A program made the position numbers and the translations under genes. A DNA stretch of 64,000 bases from assembly GCA_964017185.1 (NCBI GenBank), contig OZ024880.1, positions 39,460,329 to 39,524,328 of the forward strand. Reading direction: 5' to 3'. Source of the stretch: Rugalucina vietnamica. Taxonomy: Eukaryota; Mollusca; Bivalvia; Lucinida; Lucinidae. The notes beneath the pieces were generated by a model that made no database searches, had not been told where the DNA came from, and saw nothing but the letters and a program-made list of their open reading frames with translations. Positions 55,800 through 64,000 of the stretch are shown here, piece by piece. The first letter of the stretch is position 1. The number at the start of each line of letters is the position of its first letter.

Positions 55800-56914
55800 A
55801 AAATAGTTCATCTTCTGAATGTAACTATATATGCATTGTTGTCTGACTCTGTATGAAAACTGGAATTACAAGCGTTAAGTCGGTTAAAAAGCTCATCAGA
55901 GCTTATGTTGTACTGTTGTGATACTTGCCGACTCAAAATAAATCTTACCTTATCTTATCTTATCTTAAGCTCAACATTGAAAAAAAAATCATGAGAGACT
56001 CATTTTATTGATACAAAGTAGATAGATATGAGCTGTGTCAAGTGAAATATCATCATCAGGATTTCAATAAAAGTTGAAAATTTTACAACAATGTGTCAGA
56101 TACGAATACTAGTCACTTTAACTTCTGTATGAAAGGTTTCACAGCTGTTGAGTGTTATTATTTATGATGCAGCTCATATGAAAGAAGTCGGTTTATATGT
56201 TAAGTTTTCAACAATTAATATGCATTATGAAATGTTTCTTATTATGCAATCATTAACTGTCTTTGAAACTGTGTAAATTCTATTAGTGAATATCATGGAA
56301 GACTAATTTCTCTGAAAATTGAAGAAGCAGTATGAGCTGCATGATGAAATGATAGAACCAACACAAAAATACAAATATCAAATTGGGAAAAGTCACACAG
56401 AATGCTAAAACCTTGTTGTTTGCATTTAAGAACAGAAATGACATCACATGCACATATACTGATAAAAAAAAACTATCCTGCAAATTTTCTTTTCATATAT
56501 GTATACAAAAATGCTAACATTCTCATCATGCAGCACATATGAAATAATAATAACTCTTAACCTCAAAACTGTTCTTCAAGGATTCTAACCAGCCTGTGAT
56601 GACACAAAAGATGGTCAGGTTTGAAAAATGAAAATTTAGAATTTAAAAAACATATTTACAAAACTGCAAATCATTGTGTTGCTCAAAATACTCTCAGGGG
56701 TAATTTCTGGACCATTGGTCCTCTGATTGACATGAGTACTTGTCAATTTCAGTTAAATAGATAAGCAGTGACTCTTCGAACTATCATGTGCTCATAACAT
56801 TAAATTAGAACAAAATACATAATTTAGTTTTCATTTATACCATCCTAACCCCACCGCCTATTTTTATACATGTGTAAACATGTTAAAGCTTTTCTTGTTC
56901 ATTCTGTAGGTAAT
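55800..56914. other. Intron sequence upstream of nothing recognised; adjoins exon 4 donor
   Basis: AT-rich; TCTTATCTTATCTTATC microsatellite near 55950. No other feature. Confidence 0.45.
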
Positions 56915-56920
56915 ATTTAC

Positions 56921-57045
56921 CTCTTGTGATTCTTTGCTCCAGAACACGGTGGGTGGGGGATTTCCTGACACGACACACTGTAACGTCACTGTACGTCCCA
57001 CAGCAACCAACTGATCACTAGGACGGATCACGAATGATGGAGAGG
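56921..57045 (-). CDS. robo: Robo exon 4: Ig4, first half
   Basis: Phase 1 to 0. Encodes PSFVIRPSDQLVAVGRTVTLQC, then GNPPPTVFWSKESQE. It is close to the conserved Robo Ig4 opening (PSF..RP.DQ.VA.GRTVT). Acceptor TTTTCAG, donor GTAAAT. It is followed by the largest intron of the window (12.8 kb). Confidence 0.94.
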
Positions 57046-57387
57046 CTGAAAATATAAAGATAGCAATCACAGCATTTACGAAGAAAGAGCTGATCCTAAC
57101 CCAACATGTAACTACAGGAGCACAGTAATAGTGACCTTCAAAACTAGGTCAAGGCTGAAAAAGTTTTTGATTCAAACCCAGTTATACCTATGACAAGAAT
57201 TTGGCTATATTCAGAAGAATATTTCAAAAGCCAGGATAGCCTGTTATTCACTTTAGTTGACATGAATGTATAAAACTGGACTTGAAATTTAGGTCAAGGT
57301 CACCACATCATGTTATAATTAGTCAGGGAAGTTACCAGTTTTAGCAAGTAGACATGCAAGCCAAGCAAACCAATCAACATAACTTAC

Positions 57388-57515
57388 AGAAGACAGTGAG
57401 CCTGGCCGTGGCCTGTGTAGACCCTGCAGCATTCTCAGCTGTGCAGATATAGGTTCCCTCATCCCCTGGTTCCACACTCTCGATCCTCAGGGTGTGGTCA
57501 GACATGATACGAGCC
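57388..57515 (-). CDS. robo: Robo exon 3: Ig3, second half
   Basis: Phase 2 to 1. Encodes the end of Ig3: SDHTLRIESVEPGDEGTYIC with the second Cys, then AENAAGSTQATARLTVF. Acceptor TTTTCAG, donor GTAAGT. The domain completes cleanly with exon 2 when joined in phase. Confidence 0.94.
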
Positions 57516-57887
57516 CTGAAAATATACAAGAAAAGATGGTCCCAAAAGTTGAACTGGAAGCCTTCTTTGCCATGCTTCATTTTCCATGCTCACCATCGTC
57601 AGCTTAGTAAGATATGTTGTGAACCCTGAAGGGGTCCATAAGTTACTCTAGAAATCCCAGCCCCTAAGGTTAACTATGATCCATTGTCAAGCCTGGAAAT
57701 GGATTTAAATATAAATATAATGCGAAACTATGGAGGATATTGTCATGGTACCCACTTGCCAACCTGAACCCCGTCTATCTGAGACCCTCTCAGTTCATGG
57801 GCTCATTTGATGTAGGGTGAATAAAAGTATGTAGAGACCAAGTTCTTATAGGAAGCAACAGTTCTTATTATAAAGCCTGTTTCTGAG

Positions 57888-58115
57888 TTAACTCATTTAA
57901 GCCTGGCATCCCTTTTATGGGACATAGGCAAACAGAATAGCCCTAGATGTGACGCCGCAGAACGCGGCGTCCCATCTGGGGCTATCCTGTTTGCTTAGAG
58001 AATTTTCATTGAAAAATTGAATAAAATTTAAAAATCACTCCTGACGCCCCTAAAAATGAAAGTGGACTCACACTAATGATAATGGTGAGAAAATCCATTC
58101 GTCAAATATGGGTTA
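57888..58115. mobile_element. MITE family E copy 2
   Basis: TTAACTCATTTAAGCCTGGC to AAATATGGGTTAA with GACGCCGCAGAACGCGGCGTC hairpin. About 228 bp; same as 27101-27329. Confidence 0.82.
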
Positions 58116-59415
58116 AGCTCTTACACAATGACACATCATCAATCATAAACCATCATAACAACTGTGACTAAGCTACTTGAGCTGCTGTCAAGAGTCTCTT
58201 CACCTAAATCTCAAAGACTTCCAGGGACAGGAAATAAATTTTACAGAATTAACAGGAGGTTGGGCGTGTAAAGACTGAGATCAGTCTGGATATGTTGTCA
58301 GTGACTAAGCTACTTGAGCTGCTGTCAAGAGGCTCTTCACACAGATCTCTTTGAAAACTTCCTGAAATCTATATAGGATGCCAATTCTGTGACAACTGGG
58401 CCTAACAAAGACTCTGATCAGTTACTTCACCATAACTATGTTACTGGAGTTGATTTTGTCAAGGTCTAGTCAGGACTCTGATCAGTCACTGTCAAAGAAA
58501 ACTTTCTGGAAATTATCTGAGATGCCAAGGCTGTGACTTTGAAGACCAGGAATCATTCTTCACCCTCATTGGTAGGCATGCTAACAACAGTCATGAGTCT
58601 GATCACCAAGACATTGAGCAACATTAAATGATCTGTGAAGACGCTAGGACGCTGTTCAAGCCCAGGATCAAGGGCCACATTCTTTCCTCATTCAAGAAGC
58701 TCTTGAGACACTAAGATAGCTAAATACTTGACTAATTACTAGAGGAGGCCAGCATCAAAGTGATATACCAGCCAACATAAGCATCTTTGTGTGAACCATC
58801 AGCTCATTGTTACAATAAGAAGATTCTACATTCCTATATGAAGTTAATTTATTTTCTTTCTGTAAATGACTACTGACAGACAAAAGTCATAACAGAATCC
58901 TTTTCCTAGAATACGAATATAGCAAGAAATTTGTATGAGAATGCTGAAGGTAATGGTTCCAGACTTTTGAATCAAGTAGAACAAAGACTTGAGAACATTT
59001 TTATAAGGCCGATGATAGTTCCATAAAACTTGTGTTCTGATAGACCAGTGTTTAGCCAATTCGGCAGTACCACAAAGTATCTCCAATAAGGTTCATTTCT
59101 CAATTTCATTTTAAAAACATACCAAAGGCCAAAAGTCTAGGCCATTAACAAACAGAAGATAGATACATGTCAAAACTTTTCACTACTGATATAAACACTA
59201 TCCAGACATCAAAACCTCAAAATATAAACTAAACTGTAATGCCCTGCAAACAAATCTTTCATCCAATATGCCAGAAAATATAAAGGTAAAATGGCCACTG
59301 AATGCCAACTTATCATTGTACTGTAAATATTTGGTGCTGCTATGCCAAAATGTCTTGAAAATCATTTTAGTTTCCATCCCAGATGCTATGAGCAACAACC
59401 CCACCCGTCCCAAAC
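58116..59415. other. Intron 2/3 remainder
   Basis: Contains a diverged direct repeat (CTAAGCTACTTGAGCTGCTGTCAAGAG at 58168 and 58303). Otherwise nothing seen. Confidence 0.45.
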
Positions 59416-59421
59416 ACTTAC

Positions 59422-59560
59422 CTTCCAAAACTGACTGCCCCATCTTCTTTGCTCCACTGAACTTTGATGGGCGGGTCCCCCATGACATCACAGTAAAACT
59501 CGACTGTCTTTCCTTCTTCTGTTGTCACGTCTTTAGGAAGTTTTTGGAACTTTGGAACAT
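59422..59560 (-). CDS. robo: Robo exon 2: Ig3, first half
   Basis: Phase 1 to 2. Encodes VPKFQKLPKDVTTEEGKTVEFYCDVMGDPPIKVQWSKEDG in short: the first strand set of Ig3 with the Cys in FYCDV and core Trp in VQWSK. The donor is GTAAGT (59416-59421) and the acceptor TTGTAG. Known Robos also split Ig3 across exons. Confidence 0.94.
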
Positions 59561-59591
59561 CTACAACAGACAATAGTGAATTTACATGTAT

Positions 59592-59796
59592 GTGTGTGTG
59601 TTGAGGCTTAACGTCCCAGTCAACAATTTTTCAGTCATGTCGGGACAGAGCCAACGCTTCCTGGGTTTAACCAGTACTGTAGGGAGTTAATGTGTCTTGC
59701 TCAAGGACACAACACGCTGACGCCTGTGGGGATTGAACCCAGGACCTCTCGATTAGGAGCCTGACGCTCTACCACTACCCCACCGCGCTCCCTGAA
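59592..59796 (-). mobile_element. tRNA-derived SINE, near complete, 10-bp target duplication
   Basis: Inverse of the 8915-9116 SINE, including GACGCTCTACCACTACCCC (A-box inverse) and GGGATTGAACCCAGGACCTC. TTACATGTAT at 59582-59591 recurs at 59797-59806. Its tail end lies 32 bp upstream of the exon 2 acceptor side (exon start 59560). Confidence 0.9.
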
Positions 59797-60261
59797 TTAC
59801 ATGTATAAGTGAAATACTATGTGTGCATACTATTTTGACATCTGTGTACTCTATTATTTTCAGATTTTACACCTATATATTCATGACACCCTGCTTTTTA
59901 GGAACAAAAAATGAGCTAATTAGAGTTATTGAGCAGTGTTTATCGTTTGTAATTTTCACCTTGAATATGGAAATACATTAACATACACCTCTAGAGACAC
60001 ATTGCTGTGTTTCAAACATCTGTAACATGGTTTTGTGACCAATATTTAAGTTGCGAGTAAACCCAAAAGATTTAGAGTAAATTCTTGTTGTATTTTTGGA
60101 ATCATGAATATTAAAACAATCCAGCATCTGTCAAGGTCTTTGGCTCTTCAAGGTGTTTGAATATTTTCACACATTATCAACTATATATTTCTCCTTGGAT
60201 TAATGTGCTTGATTTCTTCAAGTCAGTCTTTCTTATTTGATTCTCCTCTACTGACAAAGTC

Positions 60262-60458
60262 CTATAAAAACACCTTGAAGCAGCCTCTACTTGTTTTGCA
60301 AATACAGAAAACTTAAATGAACAGGTTTTAATCCAGAAATGATTTATTTACATACAAAAATACTCCTGGTACTTACAGGGTTGATTTGCATGCCGGAGTA
60401 TATTTACAGACTGGAGTATATTTACACGCATGTATTTTTTGCGCATGCAAATTGGACT
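60262..60458. mobile_element. Truncated Harbinger-like MITE (right half)
   Basis: ACCTTGAAGCAGCCTCTACTTG to GCGCATGCAAATTGGACT-TTA matches 37779-38002. The left half is missing. Abuts the Ig2 array at 60461. Confidence 0.82.
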
Positions 60459-60460
60459 TT

Positions 60461-60823
60461 AGTCAGTTTCTCTTCGGCGGTGTTACAGACAATAGATCAG
60501 AATGTCCTTACCAAGAACTCATTACTCAGTTTCTCTCCGGCGGTGTTACAAACAATATACCAGAGTGATCCTAGAACTCTGAGCTGAGCAGGACTACAGT
60601 TTCTCTCCAGCAGTGTTACAAACAATATACCAGAGTGATATTAGTACCCTTACCAAGAACTCTGAGCTGAGCAGGACTATTCACTTTCTCTTCGGCAGTG
60701 TTCTATACAATATGCCAGTGTGATATTAGTACCCTTACCAAGAACTCTGAGCTGAGCAGGACTACTCAGTTTCTCTCCCGCAGTGTTCCAAACAATATGC
60801 CAGTGTGATATTAGTACCCTTAC
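60461..60823 (-). repeat. Tandem array of Ig2 exon 3' end plus splice donor, ~84-85 bp unit
   Basis: About four to five copies of a unit containing the end of exon 1 (encoding roughly LSSPAQLRVL) and the following intron start. Copies of the GAACTCTGAG core lie at 60574, 60658, 60742 and 60827, spaced 84-85 bp. Several copies keep a GTAAGG donor. The unit is not a multiple of three, and reading through the first donor meets a stop, so extra copies would not lengthen the protein usefully. The far end abuts a truncated Harbinger-like MITE ending at 60458. Confidence 0.88.
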
Positions 60824-61102
60824 CGAGAACTCTGAGTTGAGCAGGACTACTCAGTTTCTCTCCAGCCGTGTTGATAGCTTGACAAGAGTATTCTCCAACA
60901 TCACCCTTAATGACCGACGTTATCACCAGGTCCCCGTCGTCCTGAATCTGGATCCGTTTGTCCGGCTGTACGGACTTCCCGTCCTTCCTCCAGATGACCT
61001 TGGGCTCGGGTTTACCCCTTGGGGGCCGACAGTGGAGGACGGTGGTCTGACCCGCAGCTGTGGTGGTGTCCATTGGTTCTTGGCGAAAATCATCACGCAA
61101 AA
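60824..61102 (-). CDS. robo: Robo exon 1 (in window): Ig2 domain
   Basis: Whole Ig2 domain in one exon (phase 1 to 1). It opens with LRDDFRQEP, the diagnostic start of Robo Ig2, then PPRGKPEPKVIWRKDG with the core Trp, and DVGEYSCQAINTAGE with the second Cys. The acceptor is TTTCAG at 61103-61108 and the donor is GTAAGG at 60818-60823. In known Robos Ig1-Ig2 form the Slit-binding region. The 3' end and donor are repeated downstream as a tandem array (60461-60823). Reading through the donor gives a stop about 20 codons later. Confidence 0.95.
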
Positions 61103-61108
61103 CTGAAA

Positions 61109-62092
61109 TCAGAATGACAAAAAATTATCTAGTTATATAGCATGGTAAAACTGGATTTGCGAATTAGGACAGCCAATGGATATATGCTTAATGATGTCTT
61201 AATCTTTTTCTTCAAAGAATTCAATGCACATTAAAATTCTTTAGTAAATGATCCTAACTGTGTTTTCAATTTAAAATGAAAAAGATACAGTTAAATGAGC
61301 CTGATAATATTTCAAAAACAGTTAACTTCATCTGAAATGATGCCATTTTTTATCTATCTCCCAGATGGAAATCTTTCTGTGCTGTCATGCTTCATTTTCA
61401 AAAATAAACTTTCAATTAAAACTGTAGTTTGTTTCCCTTACATCTGCTCCCCAATATCATTTAGCACTTGCATAATTTTATACTTAATTTCTGCTAACTT
61501 GGTTGACAGCTGTCCAAGATTGCAGATTCAGACAGACACAGGATTTTTTTCTCTCAAATCTAATCATGCAAATAGACAGCAGCAAAATATTTAGAGTCCA
61601 GTCTGATAAATGTTTAATGTCTGCTACAGTTTTCACCAAATTTACAAGTAAAATTTAGAGCTTCACGTCCAGTATTGTAAGACAAGGCTACTTTTTCTTT
61701 CTACAGTTGAGAATCCTGCAAATCTATTTTAATTTATTAAATCACTGAAAGCTTCAATAATATTGTTGTAACTATTATATAACCCTAACTAAGAGCTTTG
61801 TCTTAAATAATGAAGCCATCCCATTATTATGGGTGGTATTTCACTTTAGAATAATTCTGAAATTAATTATAAGCAGGATGAAAACTAATAATTAACTAAA
61901 ATCATTTTCCTGTTCAGTTTAAAAACTGCGACCAGCATCCTGTAGAGCCAGCATGGGAGCCTTGTTACACAAAATCCTGTTTTAGCTTTTCCACCAGAAT
62001 TTAACTTTGAAAATTTAAGTAAGAATTCAGCCATGCCGGGAAGGAGTCACAGCTTCTACAGTCTTAACCTGTACTACTGGGTCAATATGACT
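61109..62092. other. Intron sequence 5' of Ig2 exon
   Basis: AT-rich. No Ig1 exon was recognised between 61109 and 64000. Confidence 0.5.
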
Positions 62093-62310
62093 GAGCCTGT
62101 GCATGAGAAAACCAGCAATTTGGGTTTCCGACCAACACAAACCAGGCTGTACACTGACAGCATAAATCTAGATGCTTGAAACTTTGGATACAGGTAGAAG
62201 AGGAGTAGTACTATCCGTATGGCAAAAACAAAGGCGCTGATCAGCTGTGCAGTTACTGCACAGCTGATCTGTGTCTTTGTTTTGGCATATGCAAATCGTT
62301 AGTTTTCTCT
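62093..62310. mobile_element. 235-bp MITE (family A) copy 17, right end lost
   Basis: GAGCCTGTGCATGAGAAAAC start, intact central palindrome CAGCTGTGCAGTTACTGCAC, right end interrupted at about 62310 by a SINE fragment. Confidence 0.85.
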
Positions 62311-62402
62311 GTGTCTTCCTCAAGGACACAACACAGCACATGTGTGGTTCAAACCCAGAACCTCTCGATTCAGAGTTTGCGGCTCTTCCAACTCGTCGCC
62401 GC
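62311..62402 (-). repeat. SINE 5' fragment
   Basis: TCCTCAAGGACACAACACAG, GTTCAAACCCAGAACCTCTC (B-box inverse) and GCGGCTCTTCCAACTCGTCGC. Lies at the end of the preceding MITE. Confidence 0.65.
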
Positions 62403-62503
62403 ATTCAATCAATGTGGATGTTTGTAAAACCAAAGACATGCTTTTTTTGTGATGCAGAAAAAATCATTAGAGTTGGGAAATTATCAGAGCATCAGCTGAA
62501 AAT

Positions 62504-62737
62504 GAGCCGCCTCGTGGGAAAACCAACAATGTGGTTTCCGACCAGGTCTGACACAAACCGACCTGTACAGTCACAGAAAAGAGCTAGAAGCTTGAAATTT
62601 CGTATTTAAGTAGAAGAGGAACTGTACTATCCGAGTAGTGAAAACAAAGACGCAGATCAGCTTCGCGGTTACCGCGAAGCTGATCTGCGTCTTTGTTTTC
62701 GCATATGCAGATTGTTGGTTTTCCCATGAGGCGGCTC
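62504..62737. mobile_element. 235-bp MITE (family A) copy 18
   Basis: 234 bp, GAGCCGCCTCGTGGGAAAAC to GGTTTTCCCATGAGGCGGCTC, AAAT on both sides, perfect central palindrome. Confidence 0.92.
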
Positions 62738-62884
62738 AAATGTGTTTCCAGAAGAATATTGTGACATTTCTCTCAAGTTGACGACGACCTAATTTAGAAC
62801 GGAATCCAGAATCAATTTTCAGATTGATTACAGTTGCTGATGCTATGTCATGACTTCAACAGGTTTCCTGGGTTGACAATAATT

Positions 62885-63117
62885 GAGCCGCCGCATGCGA
62901 AAACCAACAATTTGCATAGGCGAAAACAAAGGTGCAGATCAGCTTCGCAGTAACTGCGAAGCTGATCAGCGCCTTTGTTTTCGCTACACGGATAGTACAA
63001 TTCCTCTTCTTTCTAAATCCAAGATTTCCCGCCTCTAACCATTTTCTGTGACTGCACAGGCTGGTTTGTGTAGGACCTGGTCGGAACCCAAATTGTTGGT
63101 TTTCTCATGCACAGGCT
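62885..63117. mobile_element. 235-bp MITE (family A) copy 19
   Basis: GAGCCGCCGCATGCGAAAAC to GGTTTTCTCATGCACAGGCT, central palindrome intact, AATT/AAAT flanks. Confidence 0.88.
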
Positions 63118-63185
63118 AAATTATTTTCCAGCAATGGATTCTGTGAGGACAATAGTGTTAAAGCAGCTCTAACTAGTATAGAATT

Positions 63186-63362
63186 TTGGTTTAACAACCC
63201 AGTCAACAATTTTTCAGTCATATTTGGACAGAGTCACCTTTCCCTGTTATTAACCAGTACTTTGGGTGATCAAATGTGTTTTGCTCAAGGATACAAACCC
63301 AGCACCAGTAGGATTTGAACCTTCAACCTCTCCATTGGGAGTCTGACTCACTAGCCAACTTG
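63186..63362 (-). mobile_element. SINE copy, diverged
   Basis: GGTTTAACAACCCAGTCAACAATTT, TTGCTCAAGGATACAAACCC and GGATTTGAACCTTCAACCTC, in inverse SINE order. Confidence 0.7.
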
Positions 63363-64000
63363 TAAAGATGTATATTTGCTGTACTACAGTGTACAGAGCG
63401 TTTTAAAGGCACCGCAATGTACTTCACACAGACATCAAATGCAACTTTGAAAGGCAATCATGCAATAGAACTCGCAAAATTATTCATATGAACATTCACA
63501 ATAGCTTGCCAAATACAGCAGTTCAGTCACACTTGCAAAGCCGCAGATATGCACATATTATTACTGATAATTACGATAATATTTGCATTTTTCTCTTGAT
63601 CTTTAGTCACACCCTAACACCAGACAGGCACCACCAGACATTGGGGCCAATTTTCTAATTATCTACATCAATGCACATTGCCCATGATAAAGAACAGCTG
63701 TAGAATATGATATAATTATGACTATTTCATATTTCATAATTTGCATAACACATTAGTGAGAAATTGAGAATATGACAATTTTCACAACTTTTGAGCTGGG
63801 CCATATTGCCATCAAAGGATAACAAGTTGTAAAGAGGTTTCTATGCTGGTGTTAAATTCAGGTAGTCTTATACCACTTTGTCACACTTTTACTCTGGTCA
63901 TAAAAATGTAGGAACTTCAGTATGACAAAGTATTACAGATAGACATCACAAAAAGAATTGTCTCAGTCTGTAGATACATGCCTATACTGGGCGTTAATTT
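63363..64000. other. Intron sequence to window edge
   Basis: AT-rich, no feature seen. The Robo 5' exons (signal peptide, Ig1) should lie further on. Confidence 0.5.

Larger units (their letters stand above)
9233..61102 (-). other. robo: Roundabout (Robo) receptor gene, 25 exons visible, 5' end outside window
   Basis: Single-pass axon-guidance receptor of the Robo family, which binds Slit and signals repulsion through its cytoplasmic tail. Seen directly: exons in the order Ig2, Ig3, Ig4, Ig5, FN3 x3, stalk, membrane helix, tail with CC1 and CC2 motifs. All junctions are GT..AG and phases are consistent through all 25 exons, mostly phase 1 as is usual for Ig and FN3 genes. Summed coding length is about 4,420 nt, in the Robo size range once signal peptide and Ig1 are added. 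The largest introns are 44162-56920 (12.8 kb) and 34923-44001 (9.1 kb). Signal peptide and Ig1, the main Slit-binding domain in known Robos, are expected beyond 64000. The 3' end is uncertain. Which Robo paralogue this is cannot be told. Confidence 0.95.

Noticed and set aside
61109..64000. Ig1 exon of Robo
   Set aside because: No frame with an Ig1-like Cys/Trp pattern and splice sites was found; it is expected beyond the window.

Overview
This window looks like genomic DNA of a mollusc, most probably a bivalve. It is AT-rich and intron-rich, and crowded with short DNA transposons, tRNA-derived SINEs and hairpin-ended repeats of the kind common in bivalve genomes. No bacterial-type operon, rRNA, intact tRNA gene, CRISPR array or viral gene is visible. 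The species cannot be named from the sequence alone.

One gene fills most of the window on the minus strand: a Roundabout (Robo) axon-guidance receptor, read from about 61.1 kb down to about 9.2 kb. I place 25 exons. Every junction has GT..AG ends and the reading phases agree from exon to exon across about 4.4 kb of coding sequence (about 1,470 codons). In order they encode Ig2, Ig3, Ig4, Ig5, three fibronectin III domains, a short stalk, the membrane helix, and a long cytoplasmic tail with conserved motif CC1 (PYATT) and the Ena-type CC2 motif (LPPPP). The signal peptide and Ig1 must lie beyond position 64000. The last exon is unresolved: exon 25 either ends at a TGA at 9233-9235 or splices on at a good donor at 9305-9310.

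The most unusual thing is a repeated pattern inside this gene. At least seven of the 25 exons have an exon-intron boundary caught up in tandem duplication, with a different unit each time: Ig2 3' end (about 85 bp), Ig4 second half 5' end (106 bp), FN3-2 5' end (129 bp x 9, frame preserved), membrane exon 5' end (about 119 bp x 4-5), CC1 exon on both sides, cytoplasmic exon 23 (88 bp x about 20), and exon 25 3' end (about 40 bp x 2). The copies carry splice sites. The FN3-2 array could add 43 residues per copy in frame. A second membrane-exon copy would give a membrane-anchored receptor with no cytoplasmic tail.

The introns hold a second striking object. At 45625-46108 is a 484-bp miniature LTR retrotransposon (TRIM-like) whose 141-bp LTRs contain a tRNA-like sequence resembling tRNA-Asp with Pol III promoter boxes. 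Other content: a MITE family of about 235 bp with at least 20 copies and A/T-rich 4-bp target duplications; SINEs, one with a perfect 12-bp target duplication; a foldback element with 582-bp arms lying between two copies of CC1 coding sequence; a Harbinger-like MITE; TA-flanked MITEs; and several long tandem arrays and palindromes. None of the mapped transposon copies interrupts a called exon.
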